Shown here in pieces: positions 21,171 through 32,101 of a stretch of DNA of 64,000 nucleotides; within the stretch, counting starts at the first letter, position 1, and every line of letters begins with the position of its first letter. Below the pieces are notes generated by a model, which saw only the letters and a list, made by a program, of their open reading frames with translations, searched no databases and had not been told where the DNA came from. The stretch covers positions 37,634,001 through 37,698,000 of the forward strand of contig JBITNC010000002.1 in assembly GCA_050084985.1 (NCBI GenBank), read 5' to 3'. Source of the DNA: Nageia nagi (taxonomy: Eukaryota; Pinophyta). Both the position numbers and the translations under genes were made by a program.

Positions 21171-21990
21171 AGTTGGAACTCAGAGAAATAGTGATTCTAA
21201 GATAATTAGGATCCCAACATATCTATACTCTTCCATTTCAAACTTCGATAAGATGTTTGATATATACTTATATTAATTGTGATAAGTACAATGCTTGTAT
21301 TGATAAACTTGTATTCCAAGATAGTAGTGCAAGAGACCAAGGTCAATCATTTCAAATATTGCCCTCAATTTAGATATGCACTCTTGAATGATTTCATCAT
21401 TGTTCCTAGTTATCAGAAGATCATCCATATAAAGAAGAATCAAGACCACATCTTTTCCCTAATTGAGCACATATAGATCAAAATCAAAAAAACACTTGGA
21501 GAATCCAATGTTTGTAAAGTACTCTGAAATATTTTTGTACTAGGATCAAGGTCCTTGTTTAAGTCCATACAATTACTTCTTTAGGTTACACACAAAAGAC
21601 TCTTTACCTTCCATAATAAATCTCTTTGGTTGATTCATGAAGATTTCCACATATAAGTCACCATTGAGAAATGCACTCTTGATGTTAAGTTAAAAAACTT
21701 TTCATCTTTGAGCTCTAAAAAGAGCAAGCTTAATCCTAACTGTAGGCATATTTACCATGGGAGCAACAGTTTCTTCATAATATATATCATATTTTTGAGC
21801 CAAACATTTAGCTACTAACCTTGCCTTGTATTTTTCAATATCTCCAACTAAATTGAACTTGACCTTGTAGATCCACTTATTGCCAATCATATTATTTTTC
21901 ATTGGGATAAGGAACCAAGTCCCAAGTTTTATTTTTCATAAGCGCTTCATACTCCACTTTCATGGCTTCCATCCAGCACTTATGTTTTGA
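21171..21990 (-). pseudogene. copia reverse transcriptase (element B)
   Basis: RVT_2 reverse transcriptase. The frame at 21702-21902 gives NKWIYKVKFNLVGDIEKYKA, then RLVAKCLAQKYDIYYEET, the conserved N-terminal finger region. The catalytic box is kept: RC of about 21417-21447 reads LLYMDDLLITR (YMDD). The stretch between, with the first catalytic aspartate and the 'YGLKQAP' motif, is degraded by stops and a frameshift. In an active element this enzyme copies the genomic RNA into DNA in the virus-like particle. It lies between integrase and RNase H as in all copia elements. Confidence 0.85.
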
Positions 21991-21999
21991 AGCTTCTTT

Positions 22000-23140
22000 G
22001 AAGGATAAGGGCTCATTTTTATTGTCAATCTTAGAAAATAAGGAATTGTTCAAGGTCATGATCCTTGTTACCCTTTGAGTTGGAGAGTTTTATTTTTGAG
22101 GTGACTTATCTAAATTAATATCTAACTAGATAGGTGCAACTGAAGAGTCCTCTAGATCATCAACATCCTCATTAGAAGTAGATTCTTCAATAAGTTCATT
22201 GAACTTTACATCCCTTGAAATAAACATATCTTTTTAGAATAGAGAGTAGAGCCTGTAGCCTCTATGCTAATTTTCATAATCAATAAAGATGCATTTTTCA
22301 GCTCTTTTGTTTGACTTTTTTTTTAGAAATAATGTAGGAAAATGCTTCACAACCAAACACCCTAAGGTGAGAAATGTTAGGTTTTCTTCTTGATCATGCC
22401 TCAAAAGGATTTTTATCATAAATAACTTTTATGAGACACCTATTCAAGGTGTAAATAACAGTGCTCACAGCTTCACCCCATAAGAAACTAAGAAGATTAC
22501 CCAACATACATCTAGCCATGTCCAAAATTATCCTATTTTTCCTTTCAACAACACCATTATATTAAAAAGTGTATGGAATTATAAACTACTTTTTGATTCC
22601 ATACTTAGCACAATAGTCATTGAATTCATTACTGGTATATTCTCTTCTATTATCTAATCTCAACATCTTAATTTTAAGGTTAGTTTTATTGTCAACAAAG
22701 GCCTTAAAAACCTTAAAACTCTCAAAAGTTTAATCCTTATGCTCAAGTAGATACCCAAAGGTCATCCTAATAAATTCATCAATAAAGGTTAATACATAAG
22801 ATGCTTTTCCAATTGACTTAGTTTAAAATAGACCCATCAAATCTGAATGCACAAGTTGAAGAGGTTAAGATGCTCTTGTTGCCTTATCTTTTTTAAACTT
22901 TTGTCTATGCATCTTACCAAGAATACACTTCTTGCGTAGACCAATAGAAGGAGAAATTGAAGGCAAACCTTTCATAAGTTCTTAATCTTTCATGACTTGA
23001 ATACACTTGTGGTTAAGGTGCCCTAAATGTTGGTGCCAAAGATTACCTGTAGAACACACACTTGCAGCAAGACACATCTTTGATAGAACTTGATCTCCAA
23101 TGTAGAGTTCATCTTTTACTAACCCTTAACCCAACATGGC
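22000..23140 (-). pseudogene. copia integrase and linker (element B)
   Basis: Degraded integrase on the minus strand. RC of about 22830-22870 reads VHSDLMGLF, with the first DDE aspartate, and RC of about 22630-22670 reads MLRLDNRREYTSNE, with the second (usual DNGGEY altered to DNRREY). The linker words SNELI and TSNEDVDD follow at about 22140-22220. The zinc-binding N-terminal region is at about 22900-23060. Many stops and shifts show that it cannot act. It lies between protease and RT, the copia order that distinguishes this superfamily from gypsy. Confidence 0.75.
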
Positions 23141-23149
23141 AAGTCCTTT

Positions 23150-23435
23150 CTTAATGCACCAAGATTGAGATTCAAACTCAAAAGAGTACCTTTTTCAGTA
23201 ACTTAGATTGCAAAAAGAAGGTTCATTCTAAGCTTAGGAACATAGAGCACATTATCAAGAACCTTTACATGAATCAACACACTCCCAATTCCTTAGACTT
23301 CAAGGGTAGAGTTATCACCTATCACAACTGTATCTTTTCTATAATTGTGAAATTTTTCAAACTTTTCTTTTTCAAAGCATAGGTGATTAGTGCAACCATA
23401 ATTAATAATCCAATTAGAGAAAAAAGAGCGAGACA
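23150..23435 (-). pseudogene. copia aspartic protease region (element B)
   Basis: The minus strand reads NWIINYGCTNHLCFEKEKF at about 23350-23420, where functional copies have a DSG catalytic triad: here it is NYG, so the protease active site is lost. Downstream, VVIGDNSTLEV and GSVLIHVK follow in the usual order. In active elements this protease cuts the gag-pol polyprotein. It sits between the gag zinc knuckle and integrase. Confidence 0.75.
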
Positions 23436-24425
23436 TGGAGTAGAGTGTCATAGCAAAACTACCTTGAATATTCTTCTTTCCTTTGAAGTTCTTTATATTT
23501 CCATAACTTTTATTCTTTTTCTCTCTTATGTTTTTATAGCAATCAACTTCTTTATGACCTTGGATGCCACAATAGTTACAATTACCATAAACTTTTCCTT
23601 AGGATAAGGATTATTTGCTTTTTTTTTTTCATCTCTTTGCTTGAAGTGGTTGTTGTTGCTATTATTCCTACTATTGTTGTTATTGTTGCCATTGTTCTTA
23701 TTGTTGTTGTAGCCATTACCTCTTTTCTCAAATTTTTTGGAAGAAGAGGGATAAGATTTCTTTTGATGGTTAAACTTTTTCTTAAAATAGGTTTTGGTTG
23801 CTCTAAAAGCAACATTATTATCCTTAGGAGAAGAATTCAACATCTTGTTGTTAAAGATTTTTTCATGCTTCAAAAGGAGCCTAGAAAGGTTCTCAACAAA
23901 GAAGACTTATTCTTCATCACCAAACCTTATTTCCATAATTATTACAAAGTTTCTAAATTTTGAAGAAAGGCATTAAAGAATCATGAAGACCATGAACTCA
24001 TCATTGATCCAATTGCACCCACAAGCAACAAGTTAGGTCTTTAAGTCAATGATTTTATTCAAGCAGATGGAAACATTTTCATTTTCCCTTTGATGAGATT
24101 GAAGCAACTTTTGGAGAATGGTAAATCTTTTTGAAAAATTTGAAGCAATGTAGATTTGCTTAAGCTTATCCCAAGTTTCTTTTGTCAAGGTTGAAGAGGA
24201 AATCATTAGGATCACATCATCTAAAACTACACAGAAAATCATAGAGGTTTCTAACTCATTCTTTTTGTTGTAAGCCTCTAGTGCCTTCTCATCTGTAGGA
24301 GGTACAAGGTTCTCATTCACTATTTACCAAAGCTTCTTTGATTGCAATTCAGCTCTCATCTGTGGTTCCCTATTCTTAAAGTTAGAACCATCAAGAATGT
24401 GTTTGGGTAATAAGTTTTCTCTCAT
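23436..24425 (-). pseudogene. copia gag (element B), zinc knuckle and Asn-rich tract
   Basis: Capsid/nucleocapsid precursor. The probable start ATG (24423-24425) gives MRENLLPKHILDGSNF, the usual copia gag opening; a stop follows within about 35 codons. The 24033-24320 frame then carries the UBN2 region (EKALEAYNKKNELETSMIF, then TKETWDKLKQIY). A frame at 23526-23873 is basic and contains an asparagine tract of about 25 residues interrupted by Gly/Lys/Ser. A complete CCHC knuckle (CNYCGIQGHKEVDC) lies at 23539-23580 in the next frame, so a frameshift separates it from the Asn tract. The N-terminal frames need at least one further join. Confidence 0.85.
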
Positions 24426-27305
24426 TTTCTACACAAGAATGTGAATAATAAGCATATGTTTAAAAATAATATTACATGTCAATCTTTAATCTAAGTAAAA
24501 ATACATGTTAATTTTAAAATACATGCATGATTTGTTTCACTAGTGCAAATGTTTTACAACTTAAATAATAACCCATGTACCCAAATACATTTCACATCTT
24601 AATAACTATAAATGTAGAATGATATTATTGAAGCTTATTTTCTTGTCAAAAATTATACCTTCACCTATATACCCACATAAGAGGAGCCCAAGTACTACCA
24701 ATCCTCAACCAGTTCACCTTGGTTAGTATTATACTTTCTCACAAGGAGAAGTACTTACTATTTTCCAAGCTTATGATATTTATTAGATTGAGCAAATTAT
24801 TAATCTTGATTAGGTTTTAAGTTGTCCTCCTAGGTTATTAGGATAATTCCTAAATGGATGTGTAGACATATGGAATCACTACACACATGCCTATTCACCT
24901 ATTAGAGTTATGTCCAAACCAATAGAGGACCTAGGGGTAATTGAGAAGTATGAACTTTTCACCATTTGGATCATCAAACTTAAAGGCTCCAGTCCACCTG
25001 TCCTCACCTTATGGCTTCCCAAACAAGTCATGTTACAAAATGTATGTGCGAATGTGTTCATTTTAAGGTGTTGCTCATATCAATATTTTTGTTTTTACTT
25101 GCATAAACAAATAAATCAAAATGTAAACATGAAGTAAAAGAGCATAAGTAAAACATCATCTATTCAAAATTTGAAACCTAAGTGTCCAATGGGTTTTGTT
25201 TACTAACCCCTAAAGGACATCTTTACATAGGTCCATAACTTGCACAAGTTAAGTTTGCAAGAAGAAATGGTAAATACTTAAGCATAAGCATTCATTAATT
25301 CCATAATGTACATAAGGATAAACATGCCATAATTTGTACAAGTCTATTAACTTTACATAAGAATAAATACTTGGCATGCATTATTTTCATAGCTTAAGAG
25401 AATTTAAGTATGCATTATTTAACTTAAAAAGAAGGCATTCATTAACTTAAAATTAAGTCTATCTATCACTTATAAAAAGATAAGTATTTTCTTAATTTGC
25501 ATAAGTTAACTATAAAAAAAAAGGCATAAGCTTGTATTCATAGCATTGCATCAAAGATCTAAGAATTTTAAGTATTGCATAAGGAATTTATCAACACTTA
25601 AAATAGACATGTCATATAAGGATCTAGAATTTTAAGTAAAGACTTTAAAAATTCTCCCTCTCTTACTTAAAATTGATTTTAAATCATGATTTTTTAAAAA
25701 AAAATTACCTTAAAACTTTGACTAAAAAAATAGTTTATGCTTGAAAAACTTTTACTAAAGAGAGTACCCATTAAGATTTCAAAGAAAATTTAGGTATTTA
25801 AAGATAAATTGCTAAAAAAAAAGTCTAACTTATCTTAGAATGCACTTAAGTAAAAGTCATCATTTTGCCTTAAGGCTCAAGGTAATTTAAAATGGGAAGA
25901 GACAAGATCATGAAATTAATTTTGAGTATACTCTATGTAAGTAATTAAAGCTTCTGAGTGCATTGAGTAAAGAGAAGACTTGCAAGCATTTCAAAAAATT
26001 AAATGCTCAAAAACCATAGGTTAAAAAATTATTATATATATATTTTTAAAAATAGAAGAGGAGGAGATTGATGAGGAGAGGCAGCAAATTGTGTAGGAGA
26101 GGGCAGCGAGGAGGTGGGAGCCAACAGGTGGTCATAGGTGGCAAGCGACAAAGAGGGTGCCAACAGGGGTTGTAGGCAACTACAACATAATTATTTAGGG
26201 TCTAAAAAAAGTGCCAATTATGAGGAGCATGATAAGAAAAGATTACTTCACTGATAGCAGAGAGGGGAGAGTAGAGTGCCCCTTATTCTAATACACGGGA
26301 TCATAACTCTTTCCAATTCATAACTCTTTTCCCCCATTTCTATGGAAAAGGTGAAGCAACAAAAATTCCTTAAATCTAATGCACGTAAATAATTAGTCAG
26401 TCATGATGCACCCCATTTTTAAAATGGGATCCTAACATCCATTAGTAGTAGGAGGAATCTTTAGGCAGAGTGCCTTGCATAACGGTGGGGGATCCTAATC
26501 AGAGTAAAACAGATAAGACTCAAACTGATGGATGAAAGTGTGGCTGACATAATCGAGATGATAGGGAGACCACCATCATTGAGAGGAGGTTTTGGACATA
26601 AGCATTCCTAGCTAGCCAACGAACTTCATCTAGGAGGGACCCTAGTAAGATGTGACACAATAATAATATATGAATTTTTATTGATTTTAATTTCCTTCCT
26701 AAATTTTTATTTTTTTTGTAATAAAACGAGAATATAAAAAAGAATTATACTTTAATATATTTACAATATATTTTGTGTTCTCTTAAAAAAAAAAACCTTC
26801 CTTATTTTTGTTAAAATGAAAAAAGAGAAGAAAAAAAAGTAAAGTGAAGTTACTTCATTTTTTTTGTGTTAGTATCAAAATAGTTGAAGTAAATATTTGT
26901 TAAAAAACAACTATTTTGATAAGAGAACTAAGGTAAGCAAAAAACTATAATATATAGGCTTTTCATAAAAATTGCATATAATACATAATATATGCAGTAT
27001 ATTTTTACTTAAATACATAATAAACCTTAAAAAAAATTAAGGATATGCAAAATTATAGCAATAGGCAATCTTAAAAAAAAAATTGCAATTGACAATAAGA
27101 CATGTTAGAGTAAAAAATACAACAATAGATTGCCTATTTTGTCATAAACAAGGACTACCACAACACAAAATATGTTAGTAACATAATGCAATAATCCATA
27201 AGATAACCAAATGACGAGGTAAATTATATCTTATCTTAGTTTTACCTTACCAATGGGGATCACCAAGATGTAGTTTCCACACCAATAATAAGAGCTTTCA
27301 CACTT
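24426..27305 (-). other. long untranslated leader of copia B
   Basis: About 2.9 kb between primer site and gag with no coding frame above 75 codons. The gag-proximal 700 bp or so match the leaders of C (42880-43550) and D. The stretch at about 26050-26650 differs in composition (GC-richer, purine-rich) and has no counterpart in C or D. Confidence 0.75.
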
Positions 27306-27317
27306 GCTCTGATACCA
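27306..27317 (-). other. primer-binding site of copia B
   Basis: RC is TGGTATCAGAGC, the sequence complementary to the 3' end of initiator methionine tRNA used by plant copia elements. It lies 2 bases from the LTR end. Confidence 0.92.
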
Positions 27318-27319
27318 AA

Positions 27320-27803
27320 TGAGAGAATTGATCTATAAAATGAATAATTCTAAACTTCCAAGATCACATAAAAGCTCATAATACACATCTAACAAACTCA
27401 TAAAGATAACATAAGATGTAAGTGGTTCCTCCAACTAGGAGTACATCCACTAACTAGATCTCTATTCTTAACAAATATGAACTCTTACAATCCTCCTACA
27501 CTTTTTTCTAAACACTATCCTATAGCATAACTTTACTTCACAAATTGGTATGTGATAACAAAGAGGGAGCCTTTATTTATAGGCAAAAATCTCTCTTTGG
27601 ATCACCTTTTTATCCAATGTACAAAAGCATGAAATGCACATCCTTTTACCCAAGGAGCATGCTCATGACATGGAGTGTAGGATAAGTTACATTATCATAT
27701 TCACTTAAATACTTAAGGTATCAAATGATACCCTTAAGTATTAGTGAACTTATATAGAATATTATTACATAACCTTTACAATAACGCATTATACATTCCA
27801 ACA
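27320..27803 (-). repeat. 5' LTR of copia B
   Basis: 484 bp, plus-strand ends TGAGAGAATTG and ATTCCAACA. A TATA box (RC CTATAAATAAA, about 27572-27583) lies in the U3 part. It pairs with 19258-19755. Confidence 0.92.
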
Positions 27804-28288
27804 ATGGACTATACTATAGTTGTAGGATACCATACAAAACCTTCCCCCTGATGAAATGTGCTTGGATTTCAACATGTTTTATTTTTTGATGGAAAATAGT
27901 GTTCTTTTCCAAAGAAATAGCTACTGATTATCTAAAAAAATATAATAAGGATGATCTTATTTATACCCAATTTATTTCAGAATATACCTCAACTAAATGG
28001 CTTCCTAGGACATAACTAACATGGCTTGATATTTTGCCTTGGTGGTGGATATAGTAATAGTAGGATGATTCTTGGAAGCCTAAAAAATATCATTTAAACC
28101 AATGCTAAACACATAAGTAGAGGTTGATTTCCTATCATCTCTATCTTTACCATAGTCAAAATCTAAGTACCCTAAGAGAACAAATGAGAAAAACTTGAAA
28201 TACTTGAGAGTAAGATCCTTTATAACTACAACATACTTCAACATTTGCTTAATAACATTGAATGTGCACATCTTAAAATGAATACATC
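27804..28288 (-). pseudogene. RNase H fragment of inverted copia A
   Basis: The minus strand at 28080-28271 reads CTFNVIKQMLKYVVVIKDLT, then DRDDRKSTSTYVFSIGL, the copia RNase H N-terminal half. The region 27840-28075 continues with the KNTIFHQKI and HVEIQAHFI area in reverse. The coding sequence is cut at 27804 by copia B and resumes at 19257, where KVTLKGK-like tail sequence follows. At about 28288 it stops abruptly in the word FNVIKQ's upstream neighbour and changes to D leader sequence in the opposite direction. Not functional; it marks an inversion breakpoint. Confidence 0.75.
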
Positions 28289-28574
28289 TGCATGTATATT
28301 CTATGACATGACTTATTTGGGGAGCAACAAGGGGAGAATAAGGTAGGCTAGAGCCTTCAATATGAAAATTTAAATAATGTAAAATTTGTATTTATTAATT
28401 TCCTATAAGTACTCTATTGTTATGGACATAACTCTATATAGTTAGAAAAACATATGTGTAGTGATACCACATATCCACATGTCTATTTAAGGATTATACT
28501 GATAACCTAGAAAGACAAATTGAAACTTAATCATGATAGTAATTTGATCAATCCACCATATGTCACACCTTTAG
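28289..28574 (+). other. D leader, left part
   Basis: Plus-strand sequence matching the gag-proximal leader of C (42950-43240): GACTTATTTGGGGAGC, then ACATATCCACATGTCTATTTA. It is interrupted by the gypsy element at 28575 and resumes at 35262 with AAAATAGTTAGTACTCC, exactly where C continues. Confidence 0.8.
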
Positions 28575-29177
28575 TGTAGACCTCAAATAATGCATAAATA
28601 AATCGATGCATTATTTGTTTATAATATATTTATTGAAACATATATTAGAAATATGGCATTAAATGAACATGATAAATAGTGTACCTTCATCAAACTCACA
28701 TTGAAGCACCATAATGGAAATCATACATCAATCACAATAATACACCATAATAAGAAAACATCACTAATAGTCCAAGAGCATGTCATTAGCTGCGTGAAAG
28801 ATGCAGATCCATGAAAAGAAATAAAGATGAGCGAAAGCAAGATAAAGGGTTTAACATATCTATGCAGAGGTGATGTTACAAAATACCATTATTGGTCAGG
28901 TAGAATGATATTGTATGTTTTGATCTCTTTCTTTTGATATCTATCGATATGTTTATGTTGCCTTTGATATTCTTTTATAGCAACATTTTGATCCCCTTAG
29001 ATTCTTGGGATCATTACCTTTTACATTTTTTATGGTTTCTCTTTTGATATTTAACACCTATTATATTGTCCAATGGTCCATTACATTACCTTAGGCATAT
29101 TGTAATTATAATAAATATTCTTCGATGCTATAAAATGAATTATTTAATAAATAATAATTCATTTTGAGGCACATACA
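28575..29177 (-). repeat. left (3') LTR of the Tat-like gypsy
   Basis: 603 bp, TGTAGACCTCAAATAATG...GAGGCACATACA. Pairs with 34689-35261. A purine tract (RC AAAGAGGAAAAAAA, about 29178-29193) abuts it, consistent with minus orientation. Confidence 0.85.
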
Positions 29178-29193
29178 TTTTTTTCCTCTTTGG

Positions 29194-30154
29194 AGGTGTG
29201 ATTGAAGAAATAAGATTACATATCCAAAGAATAAGTATGGAAGAAATTATTTGAAGTCTCCATCTAGCATTACCATTTTATGATGATGATGAGGGTCCTT
29301 TGCTATCCCCTTTTGGCTTGGTTTCCCTAGGATATCTCCCTAAGTGGTGTAATCAAGATAAAACCTAAAGAATTGCATCCTATTTTCCCCTTACACTATT
29401 CAATCATGAATCTAGTTATTACATCATTTCTAATACTTAGGAATATGATACTCTTACATTCATGCATTGAGACAGAAGTGATCCTTTGATTTTAGGTCTA
29501 GGTTTAGTGATGTGAATGTTGCTAACGATGTATGAACAAAATGGTACACTATTAACAATGTGTATTATGCTTCTTTTGGCTTTCTCCTTTTGATGTAAGT
29601 ACCTACAAAAAATGTTAAATATACTCCACATGAAAATATTTTAGATACACAATGGGTTTCTCCATCCATCGATGATGAGTTAATGTTAGCAATCTACTTA
29701 TGGCTACATCACCAATTTATCTTTTAAGTGAGTGAAATCTCGGCTATCAATGGTCATACATTTCATGTCTATGACCTTGAGATATTATGCTTTGCATGGT
29801 TAAAAGAAAAAACTATATGGATACATAGTAAGTTGTATCATCCATTGAGGATGAATCAATTTCAACAATTTGCTCATGGTTGCACCATCATTTTGACTTT
29901 TAAGTGAGTGAACTCTCACTAACCATATAAATGGATGCCTAGCATTTATATGTCCATGATCTGCAGACATTATACTATCTTTTGTATTTTTTGTCCTTTT
30001 TTTTATTTTTCATGTTGTTGATGGCGTATAGACAGTAATGCATATCATTAACAACATTGTAATAGTAAAGGAAATTGCAAAATTAAAATGGAAAGTAAAA
30101 CACATGTACTTTATATGAAATACTCATTATTTTGCAAGGTACAATGCTACTATC
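29194..30154 (-). other. 3' untranslated region of the Tat-like gypsy
   Basis: About 960 bp between the end of integrase and the purine tract. It contains a loosely repeated segment (words ACACAATGGGTTTCTCCATCC at about 29647 and TGGATACATAGTAAGTTG at about 29817, both followed by ATC.AT.GA.GATGA). No gene is recognised. Confidence 0.6.
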
Positions 30155-31108
30155 TTATGCAAATAAGTGTTTTAGGTGAGTGGAATTGAAGGTTTGTTGT
30201 TCTTGTTTTCCATCCATGGATGATAACTTATAAGCTCTCAATCTTTTTGCTTCAATGACCATAAATAAGCCAACCCAATTTGGTTTAAATTTTCCTTTTG
30301 CTTCATCATTTGTAGTTTTTTTGTTGATATTTTCTTTCAACACCAAATATCCTACTTTGAACTCCTTTGATTTTATCTTTTTACCAAATTCCCTCTTTAG
30401 CTTTGCATGATATGATTTATGATGTTCAATTACCTTAATTCTCTTATCATCCAGTGTCTCCAACTATTATAGTCTAGCTTTCCTTGCTTCTTCATCTAAA
30501 ATATCCCCTTATAGTGAGATTCTTAAGGATGGTAATTCCAACTCTAATGGTACTACTACCTCATCTCCATAGACTAATGAAAATGGTGCTGCCCTAATGA
30601 CTATTCTAACATCTGTTCATGCCAATTTGCTTTGTACTTATCCAATGTTTTTACCAAAATACTCTTTATGCTCTTGTTTGATGCTTTTGCTTGACCCTTC
30701 CCTTAAGGATAATATACTAAAGAAATTCTTTGAGAAATATGAAATTTTTTGCAAAAGGCTTTCATGTCCTTACCCTTGAAATTTGGCCCATTATCTATGA
30801 TCAACCTTTGTGGTACATCAAACCGTGTAATGATGTTTTCAATCAAGAAAGCAATGATTTTATCCTGTGTCACTAATTTCATTGGAATGGCCTCAACCCA
30901 TTTCATGGCTAAATTATGTGGCTATCATGATAAACTTGTGACCTTCCCTTGAATGTGGATTGATAAGCCCAATCAAGTCTATGCCCCATAATGCAAATGG
31001 CCATGGCAAAATTACAAAATTCAACTCTTGAGTTGGTTGTTTCTCTAATTTTGCATATTTTTGACATTCTAAATAAGTCTTCACATGAATTTTACAATCC
31101 TCCTCCAT
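30155..31108 (-). pseudogene. gypsy integrase (Tat-like element)
   Basis: Three frames in order. 30914-31108 gives YLECQKYAKLEKQPTQELN, the end of the zinc region (CxxC), and then WGIDLIG, with the first catalytic aspartate. 30703-30906 gives MKWVEAIPMK and LIIDNGPNFKGKDMKAFC, with the second aspartate, followed by the lead-in to the glutamate. 30155-30463 gives HHKSYHAKLKREFGKKIKSK, then GYLVLKENI and KGKFKPNWVGLFMV, the C-terminal GPY-type domain (here GLF). Stops separate the frames. No chromodomain is seen, in line with the Tat lineage. Integrase would insert element DNA into the chromosome. Confidence 0.88.
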
Positions 31109-31195
31109 TATAGGCCAATAGTACCCAATTCATAAGAGCTTAGTGTATAATGCTTTTACAAAGAAGTGCCCTCCATACAACCCATCATGTGCTTG

Positions 31196-31531
31196 TTATA
31201 ATGTTGTTATTGTTTTATGTTGTGTTAAACATCTCAAAAGAGAACCATCAAATGATATTTTATACAAAACTTCACCAATAATCACATACTTGATAGTTGT
31301 TCTATTTAATCTAACTATTTGATTTCTCTCATAACCTTTTGAAATTGTTTGAGCTTTTAAATAATTGTAAATATCAACATAACATTGTTCATAATCATCT
31401 TCTAGATCAAGATGGAATACATGAACCTTCTCTATATGATCAAGGTAAGAAGGTGTATCGAGATTTTTCATTGTGAGTATAATCTCTTCATCTTTTATCT
31501 CAATTGGTTCTAATAAAGTTGCACTTGCCAT
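31196..31531 (-). pseudogene. gypsy RNase H-integrase connecting region
   Basis: 111-codon frame, acidic in its first half, continuing the polyprotein between the second RNase H and integrase. It ends NRTTIKYVIIGEVLYKISFD, then LLRCLTQHK, which matches the usual entry to the plant gypsy integrase zinc region ('Y.l..g.LYk...dg.lLRCl'). It gives no catalytic residues. Its position and wording are typical for Tat-like elements. Confidence 0.7.
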
Positions 31532-31567
31532 TGCATCTACATACCTGTTGTTAGTCCTTGGAATGTT

Positions 31568-31909
31568 TTAAATATTGTACCTATCAAACTCATCAAGTAA
31601 TTTCATAACCACTATTTTATATAGTTTCAAATTTTCATCTTTGGTATTATATTTATCATTGACTTGGTTCACAACAAGTTGTGAATAACCATATATTTCT
31701 AAATCCTTTATTTTCATAACCAAAGCTACTTTCAATCCCAAAATAAAAGTCTCATATTTTGCCATGTTATTAGTGCATTCAAAACCAAGTTTATATGCCA
31801 TAGGGATTACCTCATTATATGGTGAAACTAAAATAATACTTGCCTTTGCTTCATAGGTACATTTTGATCCATTAAAATACAAAGTTTGGGTCATAGGTTC
31901 ATGCTCCAT
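31568..31909 (-). pseudogene. second (archaeal-like) RNase H of the Tat-like gypsy
   Basis: 113-codon frame with the layout of the extra RNase H of Tat elements: LYFNGSKCTYEAKASIIL, then ECTNNMAKYETFILGLKVAL and IYGYSQLVVNQV. In functional copies these are DGS, AEYE and DSQL; here the three acidic residues are replaced by Asn, Lys and Tyr. The fold is recognisable but the metal site is gone. In active relatives this domain is thought to take over or supplement RNase H work during reverse transcription. It lies between the first RNase H and integrase. Confidence 0.85.
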
Positions 31910-32101
31910 CTAGCACACGAACTCATTTGGGATCATCATCTCTTCATCCTCATGTCATTGACTATGTTTAGAAAGTGTCTCATGCTTCTAACTACCTAAG
32001 TCTTCATTGTGTTCATTTGTAAATGCTTCATGTACCACTATTTCATCATTTTGAGGTAATTTTGTTATCAAATCTATAATTGCTTATCCTTTCATGAATT
32101 T

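Larger units (their letters stand above)
19258..27803 (-). mobile_element. full-length Ty1/copia 'B'
   Basis: 8546-bp minus-strand element with both LTRs, primer site, purine tract, gag and all pol domains, flanked by a perfect 5-bp duplication ATGGA (19253-19257 and 27804-27808). It lies inside the RNase H coding part of inverted copia A: the sequence before 19258 and after 27808 joins to a continuous reading like 20540-20620 of B itself. By eye the two LTRs differ at roughly one base in twelve to fifteen, plus small indels, so it is not recent. Stops and frameshifts occur in gag and pol. Confidence 0.95.
5803..28288 (-). mobile_element. inverted copia 3' end 'A', split by three insertions
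   Basis: Minus-strand copia 3' end in four pieces that read continuously once the insertions are removed: 5803-6044, 11240-11597, 18907-19257 and 27804-28288. In minus order it holds the end of RNase H, about 800 bp of 3' region, a purine tract (RC of about 5838-5846) and only the first 35 bp or so of an LTR (RC of 5803-5837, starting TGTTGAAATG). On its right it joins, with a change of direction, the plus-strand D leader at about 28289. Each join is bridged by D-family sequence, so A was one block before the gypsy, CACTA and copia B insertions. Confidence 0.75.

Noticed and set aside
23637-23963. 108-codon plus-strand frame rich in Val and Ile
   Set aside because: It is the antisense of the Asn-rich gag tract (AAC/AAT read backward as GTT/ATT).
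30597-30952. Plus-strand frames of 60 and 67 codons
   Set aside because: They are antisense to the gypsy integrase core, whose D-N-G-P-N-F-K-G motif is on the minus strand.
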